Positions 1 through 10,652 of a stretch of 64,000 bases of DNA are shown in pieces. The position numbers were made by a program, and so were the translations under genes. Below the pieces are notes generated by a model. The model saw only the letters and a program-made list of their open reading frames with translations. It had not been told where the DNA came from and did not search any database. The stretch is from Thysanoteuthis rhombus (taxonomy: Eukaryota; Mollusca; Cephalopoda; Oegopsida; Thysanoteuthidae). The stretch covers positions 7,039,417-7,103,416 of the forward strand of contig OY735209.1 of assembly GCA_963457665.1 (NCBI GenBank), given 5' to 3'. The number at the start of each line of letters is the position of its first letter. Position 1 is the first letter of the stretch.

Positions 1-298
1 TCAAAGTTTAAAATCCAAGATGGCTGCCCCTGAGGTTGTAATTGGTGATTATTTACTTATTAATGATAAAATAACCATTCTATATGTCTATACTGCTTAT
101 TCTGGGATCAAACATACTTTGGATGACCTCAGCTATTAAAAAACATCTAAAGAGAGAAAATGTCAAGTCTTTGTTATAAATAAGATGGCATTTGCTTAAA
201 ATTGCTGCGATTATTATTCGACTATTAACAACCCGATTACCTTCAACTTGCTTTCATTCATAATGTTGTTTGGTCTCAAATGAATTAAATACTATCTT

Positions 299-304
299 AT
301 AATA

Positions 305-349
<45 letters not shown>

Positions 350-361
350 GTAATAATAATA

Positions 362-403
<42 letters not shown>
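299..403. repeat. (AAT)n microsatellite
   Basis: AAT/ATA trinucleotide array with a few AGT interruptions. It directly precedes a LINE 3' UTR fragment, and a second AAT array follows that fragment, so the LINE piece is bracketed by the same microsatellite. Confidence 0.95.
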
Positions 404-645
404 TGGCCTAACAGAGGAAGGAAAATGGAAGCGAAGATGTGAACCACAGCACTGGCGTGATAGGCAAGGGAGAGAAGAGATGTTGGCTGAAGGCCTGAGG
501 AGACTTATTGTCACTCAGTCTTCAGCAGTGACCACCAGGCAACTGGTGTGAAACTGTAAACCACAGTATGTGGAGAGGAGGGCTGGAGACCTGAGGAGAC
601 TTGCTGTCACTCAACCTCCAGCGGTAACCACCAGGCAACTGGTGC
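404..645 (+). mobile_element. R4/Dong-like LINE, 3' UTR fragment (copy 3)
   Basis: This segment matches, in opposite orientation, the 3' untranslated region of the LINE copies at 53.4-56.5 kb. Shared blocks include 'ggagacttattgtcactcag', 'ccaccaggcaactggtg' and the ending 'gattgcaaataataat'. The fragment contains two internal imperfect repeats of the gagacttgaggagac/gtcactca type. It is severely 5'-truncated with no coding sequence left. It begins and ends in AAT repeats, as the other copies do. Confidence 0.8.
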
Positions 646-695
646 ATGATTGCAAATAATAATAATAATAATGATAATAATAATAATAATAATAA
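646..695. repeat. (AAT)n tail of LINE copy 3
   Basis: AAT array with one GAT interruption, directly continuing the 3' end of the LINE fragment. It is best read as the retrotransposon tail merged with a target microsatellite. Confidence 0.9.
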
Positions 696-1008
696 AAGAA
701 GAACAGAAAAGCCTGAATTGTTGTTTCAAATTCAAGATGGTCGCCACCAAAAAAGCCTCGGTGGTTACATTACTGCCACCGTGCTGAATTCAGATAGAAT
801 CATACAACATAAGGTTCCTCTGGAAAATGGTGATGGTTGTATGTTAGGCTGAGTCGTTTGAGTTTGAGGTGGTGGGAGGTACAGAAAGCTCAGGTTTAAG
901 GGAGAGACGAGGGAAAGGGTGCGATTTGTCTCAATAACAACTCGGTACAAATCAAACGCTGAAAGTTATTTCCGCTTTTCGTAAGAATAAAAGAGTCGCG
1001 TAAAGCAG

Positions 1009-1010
<2 letters not shown>

Positions 1011-1053
<43 letters not shown>
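1011..1053. repeat. (TA)n microsatellite at a SINE tail
   Basis: Pure TA array next to the 3' end of the minus-strand SINE that starts at about 1216. It is probably an expanded SINE tail. Confidence 0.9.
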
Positions 1054-1056
<3 letters not shown>

Positions 1057-1216
1057 ATAGAAACTCGTTTGAAATGATGTAGAGGTATACAACGTGGTAA
1101 AGTAAACAATTAAAGAAAATGGGGTTGCTGCAGGAATCGAACCCGCGACCGATAGGGTAGCGGCTTCAACGTAGCGTTGCTCTTACCATCGAGTTGAACA
1201 GCTGCCAGTAATGCAA
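1054..1216 (-). mobile_element. tRNA-derived SINE (family A)
   Basis: Read on the minus strand, the head carries an A-box-like 'ttcaactcgatggtaagagc' and an exact B box 'ggttcgattcc' about 40 nt later. The body continues 'cattttctttaattgttta' and ends in (TA)n. Homologous heads or bodies occur near 19.2, 45.0, 58.5-59.0, 59.4 and 60.2 kb. The head is a tRNA relative but cannot fold into an intact cloverleaf acceptor stem, so I call a SINE and not a tRNA gene. Confidence 0.75.
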
Positions 1217-1324
1217 AGGTCCTAATAACAGCTTTAATTCAAAAATGTTCATATCGTCTATTTTCGGTCTATTGGTTTCTTTACAATACGATAGTTCTAT
1301 GTCGAAAAATGGACTGTTCGAGTG

Positions 1325-1432
1325 ATACATTCGCCGTATAATGATGGCAGATCATTTCAAATGAGAGTTTCTATTTAATATAACGCAATTTATAATCATT
1401 CTATCGGATCATATATATCCATTTCTTTATAC

Positions 1433-1464
<32 letters not shown>
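1325..1464 (+). mobile_element. SINE family A, 3' body with TA/TG tail
   Basis: The segment contains the family A 3' body ('gatcatttcaaatgagagtt', then 'taacgcaatttataatcatt', then 'ccatttcttta') and runs into TA then TG dinucleotides. The tRNA head is missing. It lies head-to-head with the minus-strand copy just upstream. Confidence 0.6.
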
Positions 1465-1465
<1 letters not shown>

Positions 1466-2734
1466 AATTCTATATCCGACGATATTATAAAGCGAGCAAT
1501 ACAGATAATAGTATTATTTAAATCAAGTTTATTGTACTTATGTATTTCGCCTTTCGGTTTTGTCAAAGTGGTAATTTTAAATGAAACAATATTGAAAAAT
1601 CGTTTTTGTCTGAATTAAAAAATGTCTCGTAATATCATACCGCGTGAGCACAAATGCAAAGTATTTTAAATTTCGAAGAAACCACGAACGCAAAAAAATG
1701 GATCCATGGAAAAATACGAGGATGTATGAAGGAAGATCTTTGAGCATTTTCAGGGTTTTTGTTTTTGTTCGAAAGCTAATTCTTCATTTCCAATCTATGC
1801 TGCTACATTCATGGAATTCAAAATCGACCTCAGTGTCACGATGAATAGGGGAAAAAATAAGATGAATGAAAAACTAGTCAAGAATTAATAATGGCATCTG
1901 TCTTGTATTCAGGTGTAACCGTAACCAATATCACAATCGCATACGAAATTCAATCAAATATTGTTTGTCCCAAACAAATTAACATTTATCCAAATTACCC
2001 ATCGGGTGGGACATTCTTTCATTTACTTCTGCTACCCTAAACGTTCCAACTCAAATTTTTAATAAGTCCCAAGTCCGGGGGTTTGCAATCAAGCCATTCC
2101 TTTGAACTAATTTTCAACTTGACCCACACCTTATTGTTTACAGTCAACAGGGGAAGGATGAAAATGAAAAATTTCCGACGTAGTTCATTGACACCAACCG
2201 TGTGTGGCGTCAAGTTAATTAGCGCCAAACTGCGGGTCGCAGAGTTTAATGTTCAAATATGCTTCGTCATAGGACGTTCGAGAAAGTTTATTATGACAAA
2301 CGCAGATTCAGTTTGAGGGCGGGGAATCGGGTCTGGTTCTCTCTGCTGGGGCTAAATGCAATGAAACATTTTTCTTAAGAACTGTCCTTTACATAAATGA
2401 ATCACGGTAGCCTGTGTGTACCATGAGATAAGAAAAAAAAAAATTAAAAACGTTTTAGATGGTGCTTATTGGTGTACAAAGACAAATTCCGAAAGCTGTA
2501 TCTCCCAGAAATGTGACCAGGAGCGCCCGGAGACACAAGAATACATAGATGAGTAAAGAGAGAAGACTCTGTGGCCCTGTTGGCTTGTTAGTCGGGTGTA
2601 CCATTTGTTGAGCTACGGTGATTCGATATCTAGATGAAGAAATTTTGTCAAACTTCAGTAGTAATTTTTGAGTTGACTTTGTTTTCCTACCACAAGAACA
2701 TTCCTCACCAAATTGATAGTATACAAAATCCTCA
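1465..2734. other. Unassigned non-coding DNA
   Basis: AT-rich sequence with only short open frames under 100 codons and no recognisable domain. I see no RNA gene or repeat unit here that recurs elsewhere in the window. Confidence 0.5.
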
Positions 2735-2815
2735 CACACCCCTACCGTGATTTAAACTCACGACTAATACGCTGCCAGGAGTCTGTCTTACAGTCTGAGC
2801 TAAACTAACAAATCT
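2735..2815 (-). mobile_element. tRNA-like SINE head (second type)
   Basis: On the minus strand the segment reads 'gtttagctcagactgtaaga' (A-box-like) followed by 'gtgagtttaaatcac' (B-box-like, in a short stem). The sequence differs from family A. No anticodon arm or acceptor stem can be closed, so it is a tRNA-related SINE head or tRNA pseudogene. Confidence 0.45.
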
Positions 2816-3540
2816 TAAATATTAACAAAAATTTATCAAATGTTTATTTTTTCCAAGGTGAATTTGTTGAAATTTGTCTTTTGCTAAAATTCATGAGTCT
2901 TTTTTGTCAGTACCCACCAAAAGCTAAGACCCACAAGTTTAAAGTACGCCCAAATTAAATTGCATTTTTCTCGCATCCATGTTTGTCTATTCAATTTCTC
3001 CGAAAGTTCTCAATGAATATTGAAAGATGGGTCACGGGCTAAGGCAGAATTGATTAAACTTTGTGACTGATCCAGGATTTTTACAATTACTTCCCCAGTA
3101 TCGAAGCTATATATGGACTGATTTTCATCCTGTTTTTAGTAATAGTGCACTCTATAATTGCTTTCTAGTGATGAGAATGTTCATGTCCAAATCTACACGT
3201 TGAGCAAAACACGAATCTGTTCTTTCTGGACAATGAGAGTAACTCCCCGGGACATGCTTAGAAGTGAATAATACTCAATGAAAAATCGCGGGTAATTTTC
3301 TTGAATATTTCGATGTTTATTCTCATCATCCTCAGAAAATGAAGAGCAGTAGTGACAATGTTTGATTATCTATACGAGTACATATACACGTATAATTTTC
3401 GATCAACACGATTTCTGAAGGAGTGCTGGGTTAAGTGCATTGACAAGGGAGAAGATTATGTTAAATACTAAATATTTATTGCCTGGAATAAATGCCGTCT
3501 TTTTTAGATATGTCTACAAATATCTATTGGTTGATCAGTA
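2816..3540. other. Unassigned non-coding DNA
   Basis: No domain-bearing frame, RNA gene or recurrent repeat recognised. Confidence 0.5.
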
Positions 3541-3544
3541 GGTT

Positions 3545-3725
3545 CTGATTACGTTAAACAATGGAAATAGGAAGGAGGAGAATGTGTGACGTCATTAAAA
3601 GAGCAACCTTTCTGATAAATAGATGCTTGTTTGTTTTTTTTTCTACAGCGTTGCCAAGTATCGTTAAAACTATCTTAAAACGGCTAAACTTCTCTACTTC
3701 CGGCTAAATTAATAGCTGAAAATAT
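3545..3725 (+). repeat. Dispersed repeat, inverted partner of 6590-6830
   Basis: This block shares, in opposite orientation, 'aggaaggagga', 'gtgacgtcattaaaa', 'ttgccaagt.tcgtt' and 'cggctaaact' with 6590-6830. The two copies are diverged and about 3 kb apart. No coding potential or terminal motif identifies the family. Confidence 0.65.
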
Positions 3726-4883
3726 TATATGTACTCATTTAAAGACTACTTATAAAAAAAAATGAACATTCACAGAGACTCCAGAAAGAAATTATTGATA
3801 AAAATTGTATTCTTACAATTAGCGAGTTTTTTAATAAGCCGATTTGGGGTTGAACCATCCACCTTCCGCCTGCTACTACAACCACAACTAGTAATGCTAC
3901 TACTGTTTCGTTTATACCCCATTCAGAATCAGAAATTTCTGTTATGGACGTAAGGATGGTGGACACATCGTTTAACATATAGTTCTTGTTTCATCATCGG
4001 GCTGCAAACTAATTGACGAAATTGAAACTTTCACAGAAAACTTATTCTTCATTCTATATCAGTGCTGCTTACCTGAAAGGGTCGTGAAATAACGACCTGG
4101 AAGTTGCGATAAAAAGCGGCAGGAATAAAACAAAAGTGACGAGACAAAACTTATTAATAGTCACAGAGAAGGTTCTATGTAATTATTTGGACGAGGCTCG
4201 AAAAGAAAGGGGAGGTAACGATTAAAATTACGGATCACATGAAAGAAGAAAAGATATAATTCTTAATGGTCAAGTTATCAAATTTAGCTACAAAGGATAT
4301 AATTTTGCGTTTGTGTCAGGGTTAGTATTCATGGTTTTTGTTACGGTTACGAGTTACGATTATCAATTTTTTTTCATCTTTGTAGCATAAAAATGAATAT
4401 ATAGTTTAAATAATATCATAAAATGATTCAATAAATTTTCTTTGCCCACTTTTAACAGTTTTTCTCCGTACAAACTCATGTAAATAAGAAGTTGAACAAT
4501 TGTCTCAGTAATTTACGCTCAACGCTTTTTATCATGTATCACGTCTATTGTTGCTACTTGCCCTTTTTTTGCGAACCTCAGCCAAACAATTACCGGGTTC
4601 TTCTCTTATATCGCAAGGAGAAAATATTCTGACACAAGTATCAATAATAAACATGTCATTATCTATTTGAGAAAAAAATCAATCCTCTCTAGAAATCCCT
4701 GGCCTACGAAATCTAATATACACCAAAGCTTAGCAACCGAATGGGGTCAGTTCAATAAGAGACTCCTGGTTCTATATCAGGAACCGTCAACTGATACTGT
4801 CAATATAGATTTATTCAGTTTTCCAGGTGGTGCAGCTGGCTGTGTATGTCTTTAACACGCGTATAAGCTGCGCCAACGGGACT

Positions 4884-4886
<3 letters not shown>
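3726..4886. other. Unassigned DNA with a diverged 'ccctaac' repeat
   Basis: Around 4260-4400 there is 'aaaggatataattttgcgtt' followed by a GGGTTAGT stretch. This is a diverged relative of a dispersed family that recurs near 13.6, 19.7, 21.0, 22.0, 31.2 and 45.8 kb. The remainder has no supported feature. Confidence 0.45.

Positions 4887-4954
<68 letters not shown>
4887..4954. repeat. (TA)n microsatellite
   Basis: Uninterrupted TA/AT dinucleotide array of about 68 nt. Confidence 0.95.
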
Positions 4955-4957
<3 letters not shown>

Positions 4958-4984
4958 AACATTATTATGCCTTCAAAAGTTTTT

Positions 4985-5330
4985 TCTTTGTTTTTTCAAA
5001 ATTCTCTCTCTAGATACTTTTAAAGGGCGGGGGGTCAGTTTGCAATGTCTAGTTTTATGTTAAATTGATCTCCTAGGTTGTATCTGCTTGTTTTGTTTGT
5101 TGTTTTTGTTTTTTGTTTTGGTTTTATTTTGTTTTTTTGTTTTTTTCAAATTCAGGCTTTTTAATTATCACTGTCTTCCAAAAAGGTGAGAGAAGTAGTT
5201 TATTCATTGATCAGCCCTCTTTTTCCAATTGATCACCCCCAACAAAGCATGCTGCCAAACGATGATGGTCACATGACGGTTTCCGTAGAGTGACTACCCA
5301 GACCGATTTCATCGGATGGGTCATAGGAAA
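4985..5330 (+). repeat. Dispersed repeat family B
   Basis: The unit includes a T-rich ttttgttttttgtttt stretch, 'ttcattgatca', 'attgatcacccccaac', 'catgctgccaaa' and 'gtcacatgacggttt', then 'gagtgacta.ccagaccgat'. The same ordered blocks recur near 14.6, 22.6, 34.6, 52.85 and 63.6 kb and inverted near 30.7 kb. It is non-coding and of unknown class. Confidence 0.7.
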
Positions 5331-5487
5331 GACGATAATGACGACGACTCACCCCCCTCCACATAAGCATATAAACAAATAGCAACAGCAGCTGAAAGGG
5401 TAATTATTCACGCATGAACTCATTGTACCCTGTGGGAATTACGGATTTTATAATGGATTTTCATGTAGATTCGGAGGTGCAGTGTTC

Positions 5488-5779
5488 TGGAAGAAGAAGA
5501 AGTAGAAGTAGAAGTAGAAGAAGAAGAAGAAGAAGAAGAAGAAGAAGAAGAAGAAGAAGAAGAAGAAGGAGGAGAAGGAGAAGGAGAAGGAGAAGGAGAA
5601 GAAGAAGAAGAAGAAGAAGAAGAAGAAGAAGAAGAAGAAGAAGAAGAAGAAGAAGAAGAAGAAGGAGGAGGAGGAGAAGGAGAAGGAGAAGGAGAAGGAG
5701 AAGGAGAAGGAGAAGGAAAAGGAAAAGGAAAAGGAGAAGAAGAAGAAGAAGAAGAAGAAGAAGAAGAAGAAGAAAGAGA
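5488..5779 (+). repeat. (GAA)n/(GGA)n homopurine tract
   Basis: From 5516 to 5779 every base on the plus strand is A or G (264 nt), in alternating GAA and GGAGAA blocks. Purine-rich GA repeats continue to about 5900. Homopurine mirror-repeat tracts of this kind are known to be able to form triplex (H-DNA). The arginine-, leucine- or phenylalanine-rich open frames across it are low-complexity artefacts. Confidence 0.95.
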
Positions 5780-5899
5780 TGTGAAAGAGAGAGAGAGAGA
5801 GAGAAGGAGGAAAAGAGGGGAAAGGAGACGAGGGAGAATACGACAAGACAGACCAGAAGGAGAAGAAAAGGAAAGAAAAATAGTTTCATTATTATCATT

Positions 5900-6585
5900 G
5901 CTCTTTTATTGTTCCCGTAGAGTGACGGTGTTGGTGCTGGTCATGTTAGGAGGTGCGTGTTACAAAGGAAAGGTGTGTGAACAATTAGAGGGTGCAGGAC
6001 ATTGAAATTTCGTAGTTTTTGAAATTCCACCCAAGTGAAGAGGTGCGTTAAAGGTCAAGATATTCAGGTACACAATAACGGTGTTCACGTCGGGTATTGG
6101 AAGGTGACGTGTTCCTGGGGTGGATTTGAGGAAAACCTTTGAAAGATTTATCCAGGTGTGCCATAGAGAAATCAAGTTCGAATTTTTGAAGAACGGAATA
6201 ATTGATAGCATCAGACTAGTTTGTTTTTGTTTTTTATGAATTTCGGATTATCCATTTAATCCTGGGGTTAATAAGAGTTCAGATTGTCCTAATCACACAT
6301 TGAGCTGAACTGTTCTGCAACCACTCTGAAACAAGAACCCTAAGTTCAACGATGCGTTCATCATCCTTACGTCCATATCTGTGATTTCCGATTTCAAAGG
6401 GGTTCTTAACTAAGTAATGACAGCATTACAAATTGCAGTAGTAGTTGTAGCAACAGAGGGAGGAGGAAGAGGAAAATAGAGATGGTTCCCCCGAAAATGT
6501 GGCTAACAAAAAAAAACAAAAAAAACAATAAGTTTAAATGGAAGTAAGTGTACAATTTTTATCGATAGTTTGTTCTGTGGTATTG
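5900..6585. other. Unassigned non-coding DNA
   Basis: No recognisable domain, RNA gene or recurrent repeat. Confidence 0.45.
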
Positions 6586-6589
6586 GTGT

Positions 6590-6830
6590 ATGACTATTTT
6601 GTTTGATAAGTTGGCTTTAAATAGGTATAACATTTCTGCTATAAAGCTAGCTTGAAATAGCAAAGTTTAGCCGATTTTAATAATCTTTAAGACAATTTTA
6701 GCTATCAAAAACAAACGACACTTGGCAACAATGAAAAAAAATCGCTTGACACATCCTCTACTGATCAGGAGAGATTTTTTTAATGACGTCACACCATTTC
6801 CTCCTTCCTGTTTCGGTTTTTTAGCTTAAG
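6590..6830 (-). repeat. Dispersed repeat, inverted partner of 3545-3725
   Basis: Minus-strand copy of the repeat at 3.55 kb, sharing the TGACGTCATTAAAA block, the TTGCCAAGTGTCGTT block and the CGGCTAAACTT block. Confidence 0.65.
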
Positions 6831-7059
6831 TGGAACCGACCGACCGAAAAGCGTTCAGTAGAGATGCATGGACAGAAAAGAGTCGAAAAAGACGTGGAGG
6901 GAAGAATGTAGCCCTTTCTTTCAAATTAAGTGCTCTTCAAAGCAGCGGGGATTAATGATGTGAAGGTGCAAAGATAATGAGAACATTATGAACTCTAAGA
7001 TTACTTGGAAGCAAAAGGAGTGGTCTTGCAGGGAATATGCCATTGACGGTAAACTTTGC

Positions 7060-7590
7060 GCTTACAAATTTAATGGTCGGTATCGAATCTCTTCAAAACC
7101 CTCAGAAAAAGAAATCAAACCAAGAATCACTCTAGGATGCCAAGCTTTCGGTAGAGCGAGCTCAGCCTTTAAGAACAAGATAATCCCGTTAGTTTTCAAA
7201 TGTAAGAGTCTACAACCGATGCGTCCCCCGATAGTCACCTACGGAGCTGGACATGGAACCTTATCAAAAGATCGACCCTCAAACTGAGAACCATACAACG
7301 TGCACAAGAGAGAATCAAACTCAAGAAATTACAAAACAGCAGAATATATTAGAAATAAAAGTAGGGGTCAGAGATAACATAGAATCCATTAGAAAACTCA
7401 GATGGCAATGAGTTGGTCATGTTGCAAGAATGTCAGATAACGTGGATCCCCAGAGATCATATACAAAATGATGGTGCAACGAAATACACAAATTCAGGAA
7501 GAATTGCTCGGCGACGCCCATGATAGAGAAGTCTGGCGAATGCTGGAGAAGGTCCACGTCAAACGATGGACGCTGAATGGCTGACATTGA
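7060..7590 (+). pseudogene. RTE-type LINE, reverse transcriptase C-terminal fragment
   Basis: Translation of 7096-7230 gives KEIKPRITLG.QAFGRASS.FKNK and then IVTYGA, the thumb/C-terminal pattern of RTE-clade LINE reverse transcriptases. Further fragments follow in shifting frames: LKLRTIQRAQERI, then GHVARMSDN, WIPRDH, and a terminal DAHDREVWRMLEKV..RWTLNG. The catalytic palm (FADD) is absent, and frameshifts and stops show it is a dead 5'-truncated copy. Related fragments lie at 46.1, 59.7, 60.3 and 61.6 kb. Confidence 0.8.
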
Positions 7591-7835
7591 CGATGAACAG
7601 ACAAGCTAAAAAAAAAAAAAAAACATAAAGATAAAGAAAAAATGTAATGGAGCCGAGCTATAGCGGACGCCCTTTATGACTTGGTAGGTTCTGTAAGTGC
7701 TGACCAACGAAATCCCAACTGTAACGAGATTTAACGAGATTCTCAGTCAATGTAGAATCTCTTGAGCTCCGCACAGAATGGAAATATTTTTGTTATCATT
7801 AAACTATGTTCTATTCGATATTCTAAGAAGCTCAT
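7591..7835. other. Unassigned non-coding DNA
   Basis: Contains a short A run near 7610. No other feature recognised. Confidence 0.4.
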
Positions 7836-7900
7836 CGAATATTACCGATACCTGTCGGAGAGTACACCGGCCGAAACGTATTGATAAAGACAACAGAGAC
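7836..7900 (+). repeat. Degenerate copy of family C (hammerhead-like core element)
   Basis: The segment reads 'gatacctgtcggagagtaca' then 'ccggccgaaacgt'. It aligns to the family C core but has lost most of the CTGATGA box. See the better copies at 15.7, 32.0 and 51.0 kb. Confidence 0.5.
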
Positions 7901-8505
7901 AATGAAACTCGTCAGAAAGAATCAACATAAAACATCTCGCCTCAGACAGAAACTAAAAAGTTTCATCCCCAATTATGTACGGGTACAATTTGAGAATTGC
8001 AGTTCCCCAGAGGAAGATAGAAATATAGCTTTATTTTCGCATCTCATACTCTTTTATCTCTGTAGAGGAGATCCCACTTGGTTTTAGGAACTGCTAACTC
8101 GTACCAGGGTTTATCGGGAAGGTGCACTTGGTACTCTACTCATATTATGAGTGAGTCGAGTTTTTGCACAAATAGACGACTTTGATTTGATAATAACTTT
8201 TGTAAAACTCAATAAACTGAAATAACATTCATGTCATGTAGTAGAGACCTTTACTGAGAAAAGTTTTCTTTATTACACCGAGTCACAATACAACTTTTCA
8301 GGCATTTTGTTTTACTTCAAAATTGATATAAAGCTATACACGTGAATTTCACCAAACTTTCCATCCATACACACTCAATTTGGCCCTGTGATATTTTTTC
8401 CTTTTCTAAAAAGGATTATCTCCGAAGAAGTTTGTATTGGGAATATTTCGAAAGTCGACACTAATGATTCATATTTATTGCAGAAGTTTTTTCTAGCAAA
8501 CGTGG
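7901..8505. other. Unassigned non-coding DNA
   Basis: Short frames only. None carries a recognisable domain. Confidence 0.45.
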
Positions 8506-8573
8506 TGCATTTGATTAGTGTGCTCACGTTGTATTCGAGAGGTGGATGGTTCGAATCCATCGGGGAGCTACTT
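8506..8573 (+). mobile_element. tRNA-like SINE head or tRNA pseudogene
   Basis: A perfect T-arm is present: GATGG-TTCGAAT-CCATC, containing an exact B box GGTTCGAATCC. The 3' segment GGGGAGC has no complementary acceptor strand about 60 nt upstream and the anticodon stem is poor, so it is not a functional tRNA. A short T run follows. Confidence 0.5.
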
Positions 8574-8579
8574 TTTTTT

Positions 8580-9360
8580 CCAAAACAATAGTAGTTTAGT
8601 TGAGGGACGTTGCGTTTACATGTTAATATTGAAGAAAACAGGACTAGTAAGAAAAATGTGTGCTTTCACAAGACAGTGTTGATATCATTGTCAAAACTTA
8701 AATTCTGAATATTTTATCCTGGAATAGACAAAAAATATCAATTAAGTGTCAAAATTGAACGACTGATCAGATGATATTGGTCTAATTCAAGAAAGTTTAG
8801 TAACTTGTGGGTACATGTCGCTATAAATAACTATTTTGAACCACTCAAGAAAATATTTTTCTGCTTGTTTCATGTTAAAAGGTTCTTGTTTGGTGATCTT
8901 TCAAGTTCATACAATAATATGAGCACATTGCACAGGTATGTGTTTTTTTCCTCACACGTACTTACACGATGATTGTCGAAAACCAGATCCTTGCAAGAGG
9001 AGAGGTAACAATGAACACAGCCATGAGTGTTGGCATTGAAAAAAATGAAGCGTCTATTTCACGAAGAAAAACAAAATAAAATAAACAGGTTTCTTCAGTA
9101 TCCCGAATGTATTTGGGGAGAACGATTGCACCTGTATGTCACGAATAGTCACAAAACGAGAGACACATTGGACAAAGAAATGATTTGTTGGTTACAGCCG
9201 TGATCACTGATCTTAATTCCCAGCCCCAAAATTAGGATTTTTTTTCACTCAAGTGCCAAAACCTGGGGTCGTGAGAAACGTACGACGATAAAAGAAATGC
9301 AGAAAGGTTTTTCGTTAACCAAACACTCAAAAGGAAAAAAAAAACATTTATAGTTGGTGT
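8580..9360. other. Unassigned non-coding DNA
   Basis: AT-rich. I see nothing specific. Confidence 0.45.
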
Positions 9361-9379
9361 ATAGACTAACACTTACATA

Positions 9380-9384
9380 TAAAC

Positions 9385-9443
<59 letters not shown>

Positions 9444-9703
9444 ATACATAATATATATATAAATACATAAATATATATAAATACATGAATATACATATAC
9501 ATAAACATATATATATACATAAATATATATACATAAATTTATATGTACACATATACACAAATATGTATGTATTCATGAATATATATAAATGCATATATAT
9601 ATATATACATATATATAAATATATATATATACATATATATACACACATATGTATATGCATAAATACATGTATATATACATGAATATATATATACGTACAT
9701 AAT

Positions 9704-9758
<55 letters not shown>

Positions 9759-9788
9759 ACATATATAAATAAATAAATACATACGTAC

Positions 9789-9846
<58 letters not shown>
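9380..9846. repeat. Compound TA/ATAC/TG microsatellite
   Basis: TA arrays (9389-9431 and 9704-9755) are separated by ATACAT/ATAAAT variants and end in a (TG)n run from about 9796 to 9846. All tyrosine/isoleucine-rich frames here are artefacts. Confidence 0.95.
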
Positions 9847-9849
<3 letters not shown>

Positions 9850-10500
9850 ATATTATCTGCCTTCTATGTAGATTCCCAATAACAGATATCTATAGCGTGT
9901 ATAATATGTGCATATATTTGTTTCCAGAGCCGGCCTTAAGAGAAGCAGGGTCAAATTGGAAACACGTTTTGCGTGACCCAAGCCAAGGTCTATGAAATTT
10001 TAGAAGTATAATCTTTACACCTCTAAGTTGAAACAGAGAGCAATCAAAATGCACTTAAACATTTCAAAGGAATGAATTTTGACGCTGTTTTATAACACAT
10101 AATCAAACTTTCAGAGTTGACTATATTATCGCAATTAATCAGACCTGGAATTTAAGATGTCTGAATTTAAGACATGAATGAGAATGTGATTCCATGACGC
10201 CATGTCGTGTCAACTAGCGTTTCAGAGTTCTGGTATTTTGCTTTTGTAAACATAGTATTTCTGTTAAGAAAAATAACATTTTTATATACAAACAAAAATG
10301 AATGTTTTATTCATTTTTCTTTTCAGTGAGAATTACCTTGCTACCAAGGATGACAGTAAAACAGTTTATGTAATGGTAGAAGAATAAAAAACATGAGAAT
10401 TTTTTTAAAAGGCTGTAGATATTCGTCCGTGATTGTGATGTATTTATTTGTACGAAAGTCTTATTCAAAGTTACAAACAAATTCGAATTTAGACTTATGT
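9850..10500. other. Non-coding; fragment with 'gagccggcctta'
   Basis: At 9928 'gagccggccttaagagaag' resembles the ends of hAT-like short elements, but no partner terminus or target duplication was found. The rest is unassigned. Confidence 0.35.
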
Positions 10501-10596
10501 ATCCTTGGCCCAATGGTCTACTGTGTTCTGCATGTCACCAATACATTTAGGGATCGATTCCAGCTGATAGCGAAACATTATTTTTTTTTTTTTTTT
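10501..10596 (+). mobile_element. tRNA-derived SINE-like element with T-rich tail
   Basis: The head contains 'cttggcccaatggtctac' (A-box-like) and 'gggatcgattcc' (B-box-like) 40 nt later, followed by 'agcgaaacatta' and a 17-nt T run. This layout is typical of a short tRNA SINE. It is unlike family A. Confidence 0.5.
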
Positions 10597-10610
10597 CTTT
10601 GCTTTCGATG

Positions 10611-10652
10611 TCAGTGGCGGATTAACCATTAGGATGAGTATGCTTTTTTTCT
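10611..10652 (+). repeat. CAGTGGCGGATTAACC-type repeat end
   Basis: The segment starts 'cagtggcggattaaccatta'. A related block is at 51261 ('gcgatggattaaccattacg') and a weaker one at 38395. Such CAGTGGCGGA termini are common on hAT-like MITEs. No matching opposite end was found. Confidence 0.35.

Noticed and set aside
5414..5920. Arginine-rich, leucine-rich and phenylalanine-rich open frames on both strands
   Set aside because: They are translations of a GAA/GGA purine tract and its complement. No complexity, no domain.
8506..8573. Functional tRNA gene (perfect T-arm and B box)
   Set aside because: No acceptor stem can be paired and the anticodon stem is poor. More likely a SINE head or pseudogene.
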